Of a stretch of 64,000 nucleotides of DNA, positions 45,035 to 56,564 are shown one piece after another. The stretch is taken from contig OZ007516.1 in NCBI GenBank assembly GCA_963931865.1, positions 180,006 through 244,005 on the forward strand, written 5' to 3'. The translations under genes were made by a program, and so were the position numbers. The stretch comes from Axinella damicornis (Eukaryota; Porifera; Demospongiae; Axinellida; Axinellidae). Numbering within the stretch: the first letter of the stretch is position 1; each line of letters begins with the position of its first letter. The notes beneath the pieces were generated by a model that was not told the DNA's origin, searched no databases, and was given only the letters and a program-made list of their open reading frames with translations.

Positions 45035-45930
45035 GGTTCTGTCCTGCACATCCGCACGGGAGTGCACCCTCAGGCTGATTCTGGAGGAATTGTAAGTAGA
45101 AGTGTAAGCTGCTTGAAGCTGTGAGAGCAGGGCTGTTGTTTGAAGACAAACCTAGCTCTCAGACCTACTTTGAAGGAGAGATCAACGCTTTGGTAAGGAG
45201 GCAGGAAGAGTCTCGTGCACCAACTGACACATGCTATACAGGGGAAGGTTCACCAGTGATGACGTGCTATACGGGGAGGGGAGAGTGATGACGTACGTGC
45301 TATACAGGGAGGAGAGGGTTTACCATAGATGGCAGGAGCAGCTGCATGAACATTGAATTGACTAAATTTGGGAGACGTTTTAAAAAACACCTTTTGCCAA
45401 ACCAACAATTAGTTTACTCATGCACGTGACTATCTACCAATCAGACGCTTCAGGATTGATCACATGTATAACTGCAAACTTTAGCATGCATAATGCAGAG
45501 TATTGAGTTTATTTTGGGGGACATTTTAGGAAACATCTTTTGCCAAACCAACGTTTACTCACGCACATGACTATCAACCAATCAGGATCGATAACATAAC
45601 TGCAAACTTTAGCCTGCATTATTTACAGAATGCAAAAACCAACAGCTGTATAATATTGCCCTCATGCACTGCCAACTGGTATCTAAAAGTGTGGTAGCTA
45701 AGTATAAAAATACTCAATTCCCCCCAAAATGATAGTTTGTATAAGATTTTGGCTCAAGTTGACCGACACACATGGTGGTCCCAGATTATCATGTGACTCT
45801 AGTCAGTGTGATCCTGGGGTGATTAGCACGGAGAGCGATACAACCGAAAATGGCGCAGGCCTGGGAATGAGGCTACAAGGCTAGGTGATTAGCAGTGTGC
45901 AGTTGATAAGGTTACTTGCAGGGCAGAAAC

Positions 45931-46035
45931 TAGTCTCGGTCCCAGACCCAACCAACCCCAGCACGGATCGCTTTTAGTATCACGTTATACTGGAAGCGAT
46001 ACACGCGCTGGATAAACGGTCTGGGAACGAGACTA
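45931..46035. mobile_element. 9-bp-TSD MITE family, 105-bp copy
   Basis: The ends TAGTCTCGGTCCCAGAC and GTCTGGGAACGAGACTA are flanked by perfect GGCAGAAAC duplications (45922-45930 and 46036-46044). Same subfamily as 43648-43752, opposite orientation. It ends 20 bp from the RPP25-like stop codon. Confidence 0.95.
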
Positions 46036-46054
46036 GGCAGAAACTGTACCCGAC

Positions 46055-47816
46055 TCACATGTCCAGGCCCTCTGTATCAGGTTCCCAAATGTCCTCCACC
46101 CTGCCAGTAAAAGTGAAAGACAAGTGAAAGACAAGTGGCTGTTGTGTACAGTTCCCATTAATAATACACAGTGTCACATTACTGCCACCACACACAGACT
46201 AGTAGTGTGGGTTACCTCATGTACTTGATCTGTGTGTCCTGCAGCAGGCCCTATGTAAAGACAGAGCATTTAAATACATTAATATTCATGTTGAAACACT
46301 TGTTACTACACCCCACAACTGCCCTAGGAACAAACATGCTATCAGGGCCCACCAGCAAGGGCAGGTGACTACCTCCTCCAGTGGCAAAGTAGTGTCCTTG
46401 TTCCAAGGACACTACTTTTCATTACATAGCCACTGGAGGTAGTCTTGTTGCCGTGGCAACTACACCATAACAACTGACAGACTTAGCAGACAAGCGAACT
46501 TGCTTACCGAGAGAAAGCCTACCCCAACCTGATCATGGTCTCATCACCTGAGGTACTATATCCTCCACTTTAGGAAGTCAGGTGACATGACTGTTGTCAG
46601 GGAATGGAGATTCAGGCTCTTTAGGGCAATAATCAGTCTGCAGGTGTTAACTACTCATTGGTCAACAGCACTGGCATGTTTTATGAATACAGTGGTCTGC
46701 ATTTCAGTAGGTAGGAGATCATTACGTTTGACTGAGTTGCATTCAGAAGATCTATCAGTCAATGGAAGTCGTACATTTAGTGCAGCAAAACGTCAGTAGA
46801 ACAAGCTATTAAAGTAGATGTACTTCCATCATTATGCAATGTTTTGTTGACCATCAGCATGTAATGCAGTGATGCGCGATGATGTAATGCAGACAGTGAT
46901 GCGCGATGATGTAATGCAGACAGTGATGCGCGATGATGTAATTCAGACAGTGAAGCTGTTCTGGTGAATGCCTGGCTACCTTCCTGCTTGATGTACAGGC
47001 ACCAACATCCTGTACTACATCCTGAGGCTATTGATGATTAACACCTCTGCTTAATGACATATTCTGAAAATGAAGGATAGTGGTACAAGAAGCCAAAGTC
47101 ATGTACCACTGACAGGGTTCCGTCTCTTGAGCAATTCTGCAACAGTGACTGCCTTAGTCACATGATTTCCACTTGCAGATATGATCACCCCCTCCACTGG
47201 ATACTCCTATTAGGCAAATGAAAAATAATTTTAGTTGGAAGGTTTCTAACCAAATCAGGGATGCCAGCTCAACAGCAATTACTTTCTAGGCCTACCAAAA
47301 AGGAATACACTAACTGAATACACAGACAACACAACACTTAGCACTGCAGTGGATATGATATGGATTCCTAACATGGCCAGAAGAGAAGGTGTTTGGTTAC
47401 TCCAGTATAACTTTGCGGAGCTTTGAGCTGTGTAAAGGACCTCACTCCCAGGTCCTGGGAATTACCCGGGAAAGCATTGTCTGTACTCCTTGCTAGTGCA
47501 ATGACATTAGTTTTGCGTCATCTGATTGGTCAGATCTAGATTGGCTGAGGGTTGATGGGTTAACGCGCAAGATTTTGCACAAAAGGGCTTCACTGCACGT
47601 GTGTCTAACCTCTGTCTACCAGACATCACTCAACATGATCAGATCTTCCCCCTCTGTATTAACATGCTGCAGGTTGTCAGGGAATGCGGCTACCTTCAAC
47701 CGGTGTGTGGCTCTGGTAGTCAAGTCATGGGCCTTTCCTGTTGCTGTAATGCGCATCTCATTGGGCAGACACTCCTCCTCAAAGAGAAGACTCTGCTTCT
47801 TCTTGTAGTGCTCCAT
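46055..47816 (-). CDS. RPP25: RPP25/RPP25L-like Alba protein (RNase P/MRP subunit)
   Basis: Four minus-strand exons in phase give a 98-residue protein: 47694-47816 (ATG 47814-47816), 47114-47206, 46216-46250 and 46055-46100 (stop TGA). The N-terminus MEHYKKK matches the family start. The Alba fold follows: LPNEMRITATGKAHDLT, VEGVIISASGNHVTKAVT, AELLKRRNPGLLQDTQIKY and VEDIWEPDTEGLDM. The last motifs align with the human pattern KRR-PGLHQ and EDSW-P-x-GLDPL. The protein binds RNA with POP7 in RNase P and RNase MRP, which process tRNA and rRNA precursors. It ends where the Alba domain ends and lacks the basic C-terminal tail of human RPP25 (199 residues). Exon 2 uses a GTCAGT donor chosen by phase. 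It is divergent from the BTB gene. Confidence 0.85.
46368..46446. repeat. Hairpin-forming inverted repeat in RPP25-like intron
   Basis: ACTACCTCCTCCAGTGGC and GCCACTGGAGGTAGTC flank a second stem AAAGTAGTGTCCTTG / CAAGGACACTACTTT. Possibly a very short palindromic MITE. Function unknown. Confidence 0.7.
46864..46950. repeat. 27-bp tandem repeat
   Basis: Three units of GTAATGCAGACAGTGATGCG CGATGAT in the RPP25-like intron, with a T in the last copy. No exon overlap. Confidence 0.9.
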
Positions 47817-48164
47817 AGTCCCCGAATCCCGTATCTGTGTTAGGATTGCTTCTGGTGCGCATTTAATAGAAATGTACTGCCTCAGCCAATACATTGCAAT
47901 ACCGGTATGAAAATATCTTTTTTATGCAGTTTCTAGTGTAGTAGTACTTCGGATTAGCAACCAGCAATGACTCACCTCAGACCTCACTAGTCAGGTTCGC
48001 ACCGTGGCGAAGCCATACCCGTGCAATTTCGCAGTGTACGCCCACGCACTTAATTTATAGGTAGTTAGTGGGCGCGGCGATGTGCACTGAAATAAAGATA
48101 AGACTAAAGAGCTCAATCGGTCAGAATAGTTAAACGGGTTAAACAGCGAGTGAAGTTTGAGAAG
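47817..48164. promoter_or_regulatory. Shared promoter region RPP25-like / BTB gene
   Basis: The start codons are 348 bp apart on opposite strands. No TATA box is obvious. Inferred bidirectional promoter. Confidence 0.45.
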
Positions 48165-50957
48165 ATGTCGCTCTCTCAAGACGCTAGCTCGGATTCACTG
48201 GACGGTGCCTCTAATGACTCAGGAGGTGAGTGTTTATACTGAGCGATGCAAACATTGGGTTTCTATGGATTCTCTGTACTATGTTATACAACTTGCTGAT
48301 TTGCCAAGGCCATATTGAAGAGAATTTGATAGCCACAGAATAGCCGTATATATTACACAAAGCAGGCTAAGCACTGCAAGTAATGGAAACTAGTTTTAGT
48401 TTTAGCGACTCAGCGTTAGATAAAATGGATGGTAATGGTCTTGAAAGTTCTCTACGCAATCACTCACATTTCTTTTCTGTTCTTCCCCACCAACGCTACT
48501 CCAACCCGATCTTGCGCAACTCAGCGAGCCCAGTGCCCCCTCTGACACTAGCCAATGGCTCCATAGAGCGGCTAGAATGCCTGGATCACATACTAGAAAC
48601 CGGCCGCTACGAGAATAAGGACAGTCTGGCGCACGATCTCTCGTTCCTGGCCACAATGCCGGAGCTGTGCGATGTGACGTTCCTGGTTGGAGAAGACAGA
48701 CAGCCGGTGTGTGGCGTGAGAGCCATCTTGGGCGCCAGGAGCCGGTGAGTATAAGGGAGACTGTGAATGTGATAGGGAGGGGCAAGAGTTGCAGACTTGA
48801 ATGGGGGGTTGTCCAGGCAAGCTGCAATGTGTGTTCAGATGACTGCACTGTGTACTCAGGATTGATGATGTCTGTGCTCAGTGAGTGGTTTTGAGAGCAC
48901 AACTCAACTTGCGTTATTCTTTGCTGCTGACTGGTAGCCAGCAAAATTATACGAGACAGTAGCTTGTGGCTAGACCAGCTCCAGTCTAGCTTGCCCCCCA
49001 TCCCCTCCCCCTCCGAACTGTCCATCCGTACACACAAGTATACTGCTGCTCTGGTCTAGTTTCAGTGTCAATTCCCCTAATGCTTAGACACTCATCAAAC
49101 CTCAGAGTTTGGCATTTTTATGATAGCTGGTGCAATAATAGAAAGCTGTTGTTTCCATTACAAAAAAAAAAGAAAATGTGAAGAGATTGAAGAGTTTAAC
49201 CGCCAGTGAGGGAAGCTGTAATTGAAAGTCTTTACCCATGACCTAACAATTGCAAGATAAGTGTAACCTGCTTAGCAGGCAGGAGTCCACCTTTGCACGT
49301 GGCTGGAGCCCTTGTGTGGGTACTGGGAGCCCTTGTGTGGGTACTGTGACGCTAATGTGAGTACATACTGGGTAGGCATTGTTAAGGCTGGGTATATATT
49401 AGCCTCGTACCCAGGCCCGACCGCCCGAAAAGAAAGGGCCTGGTATCCACTGTTTGCGCATGCGCGTAATTATCTAGGCTAAGACCAAGGGGGAGGGGCA
49501 TATGACGCAGAATATGGCCACGTGCCGATGCTGTGACGTACCTACCAGAACGAGATTGATCGAGCCGGGATATCACCAGAACTACATGGCAACTAGCGCT
49601 ATACTGCCCTGGATTGCTAGTAATACTTGCTAACTTACAGTTCACGACGAACGGTAATCCTTCGTAGCACACAGACGTTCAAACCTCGGTCGTGTGAGCC
49701 GTGTAGAATCGTCGTCTTTGTGCAAACGGCCGAAATGGAGGCTACCTGTTCTGGCTGGAGACACATACAGGAGTGCTTAGCCACTGAAGATCATGGGAGA
49801 GCGCTCAATCGTCGAACTCCGTCGTTGCTCAGGTAAGCTGCACGGAACATATAGCGGTAGTACACGATTTTGACGTCGTGGTTGTACGGATGTGACACGG
49901 TAGTCCACGATTTTCCCAAGATTTCTGGGAAATTAAGCGTGTGCGCAAACAGTGGATACCAGGCCCTTTCTTTTCGGGCGGTCGGGCCTGGGTACGAGGC
50001 TAGGTATATATGCATTGTTAACCGCTGGGTATAAGGTGAGTCAATAACAGTAGCAATGGCGTTTGTTGGGAGAGGTGAAGTTATTCATAGCGAGGGTTGG
50101 TGGTCTCCTGTCACAACAGCATTCCGTGAATCCACTCACTGTACTGCTTGGGGTATTGACAGAGATGGGGTTCTCGTGAGCTAAACATACCACTGGGAGG
50201 GGCTGGTATACTTGTACCGCTGCCCATCCAGAATATGATCTGCCCTCAAACAAGTCTCTGTCTGTGTAGTTGCTGGTTTCTAATTGGTACTTGAGGTGTG
50301 GTTCTCAAGTAGATACTGCTACTAGCATTAGCCAAATACATTTGTGCTGAGAAAATGATTTTGTTAGTGTACTTACTGTCCAGCTGGCACTTTGACCACC
50401 AAATTTTAAGGAAAGTGTGTTGGGGGGATGTATTTTCCTGGAATATTGGTACCTCAACGGAAACTTCCATTACCTGTCTACCAAGCTCTTCATTTGGTTG
50501 GATTGCTGTACTCTACCAACTCATGACTAAATGGTGTCATTAGTCAAGCAAAATGCATTAGGTAGCCCTGTCTAGTCTGCAGGGTGTCTTCATGTCACCA
50601 GAACCCATTTAGGATGGGTACAATGCAGTGTGGGGATACACAACTCTTGGTACACAGTGTACCTGTCTAGCCTGCAGGATGTCAAGTACCTTAGGTACAT
50701 CTCAAAGGTCTATCACCTTGTAATTGGCTGAGGAACCAGTGGCTTACCTGGACCCATTTCAGACAGGCTCACATTCCTGGAAAGGTTGGTCCAGGTAGGA
50801 CCACACTACTCATTCGGAGGTGGTGGATGGTAGCTGGTGAGGAATTGTTTAGTAGTTGCTGCACATAGCCTCATGCTCAGGAGGAAGAGCTGTGATCAGC
50901 TGATATAGGAATCCCTCCTGCTGAGAGAAGCCCTACCAACCTGCTAGACACCTGCTA

Positions 50958-50990
<33 letters not shown>

Positions 50991-52723
50991 TCAGCCAAAC
51001 TACTTTCCATAAAGGCTGTCCATAAATGAGCTTATAAAGTACAGCTTCAACTACAGTTTGAGGGGGGGGGGGGGGGGGGGGGGGGACTTCAGCCAAACTA
51101 CTTTCCATAAAGGCTGTCCATAAATGAGCTTATAAAGTACAGCTTCAACTACAGTTTGAGTTCAGAGCTGATTAGTGCTGAGCTCAGCACTGAACTCCCG
51201 TGTGGGTACATCAAAGGGATGAGTCAGGTCTAGAGTATGCAGACTATTTCCTGAGGGTTTGAACTTTGGAAGTTGAACTTACTCTGATGTGGCAGTGCCT
51301 GATAATGAATATGCAGTTCTAACTTCCCTGGTAATTGTTGAGTTGTTTGTGCTCCTGCCTGGTTGTTACTGGTCTCCCACACCCAGCAGGGACGTCCACA
51401 CCCGGCAGGGACGTCCCTGTAGTTGTTTAGTAACATCTGTTGCCTGGAAATTGGCTACCTCACCAACAAAATAGTGATATGACCATGTAGTGTGGGGATA
51501 CCCCTGTATGATAATGCCTGAATTACTCCCCCTGCAGGGTGTTCAGGAAAATGCTGTATACTGATACCAGCTCGGTAACCAAGAAACAAAGGAAGAAGCA
51601 AAACTTCAAACCCTCGGACGGATACATTGAGAAGTATGACTTCAGAGGGCAGCCCACGGTCATTGTGGGTGACTTTGAACCAGAGGTGTTCAAACTCCTC
51701 ATTGAGTACACTCACACAGGGTCAGTGATGCTGCAGGCTCGGACGCTGCTCGGACTAATGAATGCTGCGGATCACTACGGGCTGGAAGAGTTGAAGCTAG
51801 CCTGCATCCGCTTCATGGAGCACTGCATCACTACTGATACCGTCTGCTCCCTCCTCAGCTCTGCAGAGAAGTACATCCAGTACAAGTCCACCAAGATCCT
51901 TGTCCAGAAGATGTTTGAGTTTGTGGACCAAAATGCAGACATTATTCTCTCTCTCGGTGCCTTCTCGATGCTTCCGCAGCACGTGGTGAGGATTGTCATG
52001 GGGAGGGAGGAACTTCAGGCAACAGAGACCATCAAGTTTGAGGCAGCGCTGAAGTGGAGCATCAGATACACTGAGGACCATCCCAACATCACTCTCAAGC
52101 AGGCTTTCGAGCCGTTTGTGGATGTCATTGATTTCTTCCAGATCCCGGCAAAGCATCTGATGCAGAACGTCAAACCGGCAGACGTGGTCGATGATGCTGC
52201 CATTCTGAATGCCCTGGCCTACCAGGCTGACCCAAAATCTGTGGAGCACCTCAAAACAAGGTCACGCAGGACTATTGCCTCAACATCCCCAAAGCCTTCA
52301 AGATATGACACTCCAACAAATTTCAGGCGTGTTCAGTCCTCTGGACAGACCCATTCCCCAGCACAGAATGGAACCGAGGTGCTAGTGGTTCCCAGTGACC
52401 CTCGGCTGGTTCGTGCCGGCTCTGTCCCCCCTTACGAGTCCCAACAGCAGTGCAACGGTCGCGAGAAGAGCCACACAAGAGGAGACGTGCATCCCATTCG
52501 AGTGCACGACATTCGTGACCGCTCTGAGTCAAGGGGGTCCCAGTTCAGTTCCAGTTCCATGGGCTCACTCCTGAGCCCTGTCAGTTACCATGGGAGCTTG
52601 TCCAGCTTTGAGGAGGGCGAAGGGGACCTGGTCTCGAGGGAGAACTGCCAGCCCAAGAAACTGACGTACCACAGCCTGGACACGGTCGTCACTCTCAGCT
52701 CCAGTAAAGCAGTGGAAGTGTAG
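48165..52723 (+). CDS. BTB/BACK protein similar to serine-enriched protein (GPRS)
   Basis: Three exons in phase give about 536 residues: 48165-48225, 48381-48744 and 51538-52723 (stop TAG). The N-terminus is serine-rich. The BTB fold starts at MPELCDVTFLVGEDRQPVCGVRAILGARS, is interrupted by intron 2, and resumes at VFRKMLYTD, then VGDFEPEVFKLLIEYTHTGSV. A BACK-like helical region follows (LMNAADHYGLEELKLACIRF, ALKWSIRYTEDHPNITL). The C-terminal third is serine-rich and low complexity (SRGSQFSSSSMGSLLS). The insertion KKQRKKQNFKPSDGYIEKYDF between BTB strands is typical of the GPRS/serine-enriched group, as I recall it. BTB-BACK proteins often serve as CUL3 adaptors, but no Kelch or other substrate domain is present and the role here is unknown. 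Intron 2 (2.8 kb) carries a 603-bp transposon copy and a poly-G-bounded duplication. Confidence 0.8.
49400..50002. mobile_element. 9-bp-TSD family, 603-bp copy with long TIR and 5'-exon-like ORF
   Basis: The ends TAGCCTCGTACCCAGGC and GCCTGGGTACGAGGCTA extend to inverted repeats of about 65 bp (GACCGCCCGAAAAGAAAGGG, GGTATCCACTGTTTGCGCA). Perfect GGTATATAT duplications flank it (49391-49399 and 50003-50011). Inside, ATG at 49735 opens MEATCSGWRHIQECLATED, ending TPSLLR at a donor (GGTAAGCTG). BTB gene intron 2. Confidence 0.95.
50957..51166. repeat. Tandem duplication with poly-G spacers
   Basis: ACTTCAGCCAAACTACTTTC and the following roughly 80 bp (to CAACTACAGTTTGAG) occur twice, each preceded by an uninterrupted G run (about 30 and 24). 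The two copies are identical as read. BTB gene intron 2. Confidence 0.9.
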
Positions 52724-53464
52724 TGTGCTGCGGTAAGCTACTTCCAACTGTCACCTTTTGCAAAATTCTCACTTCGACTTATTCTATTATACATTTCATA
52801 TTTTATACTTTGTCATGATTTCTATACCTACCACCACTGATTCAGTCTCTTGTGTGTTGTATACCATATATGTACGTCACTGTAGCCTGTCACATTGTGT
52901 ACACTGCAACGTGTTCAGAAGCAGATGTATGTTGAGTAATTAATAGGATGTATGTGTTGCTCCACCCCCACTGTACACGTCCTGTGGTGGCAACTCAAGA
53001 TGTATGGTACTGCCTCCAGATGTATAGCTAGTGCATGTATCGGTAATGGTTGTGTAACTGTGCATGGTCACAAATGGCTGACTGAATTCCAGTTGCAAGC
53101 AGTTGCCATGGTTTTACAACCCAAAACTAAGGAATTTGTGTTCCCAGTTATGGGAGTAATTGGTTGAAGTCATCAAGAATTCAACCTACACACCCTGCAT
53201 CTGCTGCTGTTGCACCCATGTTTCTCACCCAATCTGATGCAGAAGTTGCAAATTTCAGCATCTAAACCAAAAATTGGCCATGTTTTGCTTTGCAAGGCCA
53301 ACGGGGTTAACCAAAATTGGCAGCATCTCAATTGGGTTGTAATATCTAACAGCAGCCAGAGACCGAACATAGATGACCTACTGTGTAACTACATGCAATG
53401 TGAGAGACATGATGTATAGAGAATAACACATGCATGATTGAATGTACACTGTGGCCACACACGA
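52724..53464. other. Convergent intergenic gap BTB gene / BBS12
   Basis: The 3' UTRs of both convergent genes lie here. The sequence is AT-richer than the surroundings and has no recognised exon, RNA or repeat. Confidence 0.4.
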
Positions 53465-56400
53465 TCAAGAACAGAACTGGGTATGTGTCAGGAAGACGAG
53501 GCGTGTGATGTGGTACGCTCCTGTCCAGCTTGCACACTTGCTCTCCTTCACATCAAACACCCTCACTGCCTCGTGACCACACCCCCTCACTGCATCGTGA
53601 CCACACCCCCTCCCCTCCACTCTGCACACCACTGTGGCCCGGGCCTCGTACACTCCCACACCAGGACGGACGTTCATTTCAGCAGCCAAGACGTAACGCT
53701 TCAGACCCTCAGCATAGGCCCTGTAAACTCGGCCCCTGCATTCAGAGAGACAGCTCCCAAGCCAACTGGGGCCCATGGAGTGGGAAACAACCCCCCCACC
53801 TGGGGGAGTGCAGCCACCTGGGGGAGTGCGGCCACCTGGGGGAGTGCGGCCACCTGGGGGAGTGCGGCCACCTGGGGGAGTGCGGCCACCTGGGGGAGTG
53901 CGGCCACCTGGGGGAGTGCGGCCACCTGGGGGAGTGCGGCCACCCGAACCTCGTCCCAGATCAGTGGTTGGTGGTGGAACATTATTGCAGCTGCTGTCCT
54001 GGGCCACTAGTGGTTTCCAGCCTAGTTCTCTCTGTGCAATCCTGGACGGGTGGCTTGTACTGTCCCCTGCCTCCCGCACACCAGCCGCGTCCCCTGCCCT
54101 TTGCATAAGCTCTTGTATGCACTCCACCTCCGTCCTTCCCCCTCCAGGGAGAACACAGCCGTCAGTGAGAGCACACTGCAGCCGCGAGAGGCAGTTGAGG
54201 AACTGTCTCTCCAGCACACCCACAGAGCTCGTGCTCCGCCCACAGAGGACAGCTGTCGTCACCCCCTGGTGAGTACCCAGTACTGCAGCCTGAGGAGTGA
54301 TCATAACCAGTAACATTGCTTGGTCAGAATCAGCAGTCTAACCAAGAGGTAGCACTCAGGACTCGAGCAGATGCATGTTTCAGGTTACCATGGTCATTAC
54401 AACTAAGCTCAGACAGTATAGTATATTCTGATAGTGTATGACATCATCACCATCCACACTCACTTTGATCCTGCAATAGGAGGTCTTGGCAGTGTGTCCT
54501 CCCCTTGGCTTGCTCCACCTCTCACTGACCTCCTCCGCTACCACGCACACACCAACATGCTTCTGTATGGGGGAGAATTAAGGAGGCCAGCATTGACCAT
54601 ACACCACCTGATAACATACGTCTCTGTGAAGGAAGGTGAATATAAGGTGTGCCAGTTGAAAATACTTCAGACAGACAATTACTGCCATAACACGAGGAGG
54701 TATTTGACTACACACCCCAGCCTTGTTCCCAGGCCAGCTGCTGCTCAATGAGGCTATACTGGAAGGTCAGGCTCTTACCTCCCTGCAGTGCAGAACGGAG
54801 GTGACAGCTGTGGTATGGCTGACCCAGCAGAGGGCTCGCAGTTGTTGCTCACTCAGAGGACCGGCCACCAGCACTCCGGCCGCCAGACAGTGATCCAGGA
54901 GGGCTGGGTGAGTATCCCCCCTCACACCCACCAGACCTACACCATGCTGTATGGAGGGCTGGGTGAGCATCCCCCCTCACACCCACCAGACCTACACCAT
55001 GCTGTATGGAGGAGGGCTGGGTGAGCATCCCCCCTCACACCCACCAGACCTACACCATGCTGTATGGAGGAGGGCTGGGTGAGTATCCCCCCTCACACCC
55101 ACCAGACCTACACCATGCTGTATGGAGGAGGGCTGGGTGAGTATCCCCCTCACACCCACCAGACCTACACCATGCTGTATGGAGGAGGGCTGGGTGAGCA
55201 TCCCCCCTCACACCCACCAGACCTATACACCATGCTGTATGGAGGAGGGCTGGGTGAGCATCCCCCCTCACACCCACCAGACCTACACCATGCTGTATGG
55301 AGGAGGGCTGGGTGAGTATCCCCCCTCACACCCACCAGACCTACACCATGCTGTATGGAGGAGGGCTGGGTGAGTATCCCCCTCACACCCACCAGACCTA
55401 CACCATGCTGTATGGAGGAGGGCTGGGTGAGCATCCCCCCTCACACCCACCAGACCTACACCATGCTGTATGGAGGAGGGCTGGGTGAGTATCCCCCTCA
55501 CACCCACCAGACCTACACCATGCTGTATGGGGGAGGGCTGGGTGAGTATCCCCCTCACACCCACCAGACCTACACCAAGCTGTATGGAGGAGGGCTGGGT
55601 GAGTATCCCACCATGCTATGTGGAAGAGGGATAATCATTGCTTATTGTGTCATAGAATCTGTTAGCTTTTCAGTATGAGATTAACTGGAGCAGTGTTTTT
55701 CGTCAAGTGAAAAACTACATCTAAAAATCTACATGCTGAATGAAACCCTCTATTGCATGAACACACTCACCTTGCCGAGAACAACAGCACATCTCGCCAC
55801 CCATTCAGAACAGTAGCGGCTTTCATACAGCTGGCCCAGGTCATGTGACATCACATGCACATCCTGTTTCATGCCAAGGGATGCATGGCCCGGAGTGGCA
55901 TCCGCATCTACCACCTACATACGAAGGACACTGTATTACAGACAAGCATTGGAATGTTGGATACCAGCCACACTCACTAGTGTTCTGAGAGGGGCCTTTA
56001 CAGACTGTAGAAGACTTGCCATCTCCAGACCAAGTTTGACTACAATCCCTTGGACTACTTCAGAACACTCTCCACCTATCCCCATTACATGCACGGCAAG
56101 CACCAGACTGAGGGGAAGAAAGAGGGTCGAGGAGAAAGGGAAGGAGGGAGGGAGGAGGAAGGGCGGAGGAAGAAGGAGGGATGGAGGAGGGGAAGGAGAA
56201 GGGAGAGGGAAAGAGGGAGGGGGGAAGAGGGGGAGAGAAGGATGAAGGAAGGATGAGGGGGAGGGAAGGAAGGCGGAAGCGGGAGGGAATTACTGCTAAT
56301 ACTTCAGTCTGCTAGTTAATAAAGATTTGCAGGAGTAGCAGCAGTGTAACACAACAGATGTACATAATATTATGTGTCTTTCAGTCTCACCGTTGGTCAA

Positions 56401-56532
56401 AGTGCTGGTTGGGGGTGAAAGGTGTACCCATAGTCTGCAACTCAACGGCTGTGACAGCCAGCTTCATGGCTACCTCCCGGCCATGTGCCAGCCCTTCACT
56501 GGGAAGATTGGGGGTAAAACCCATCAAGAAGG

Positions 56533-56564
<32 letters not shown>

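Larger units (their letters stand above)
43873..46054. other. Convergent intergenic region Cobl-like / RPP25-like
   Basis: It holds a pyrimidine-rich block of about 340 bp (44120-44460), a 47-bp family MITE at 44988, an imperfect duplication of about 120 bp (about 45365-45495 and 45515-45620, shared CACCTTTTGCCAAACCAAC-like and ATAACTGCAAACTTTAGC words), a single family end at about 45860, and a 105-bp family MITE at 45931. I see no coding exon. Confidence 0.5.

Noticed and set aside
53775..54272. Plus-strand frames through the PPGGV repeat
   Set aside because: The 18-bp repeat is open in all frames; only the minus strand carries BBS12 motifs on both sides.
56041..56105. Plus-strand peptide KFDYNPLDYFRTLSTYP that looks coding
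   Set aside because: The same bases form a minus-strand BBS12 exon (55978-56107) with correct acceptor, donor and phase on both sides; the plus reading has no consistent splice partners.
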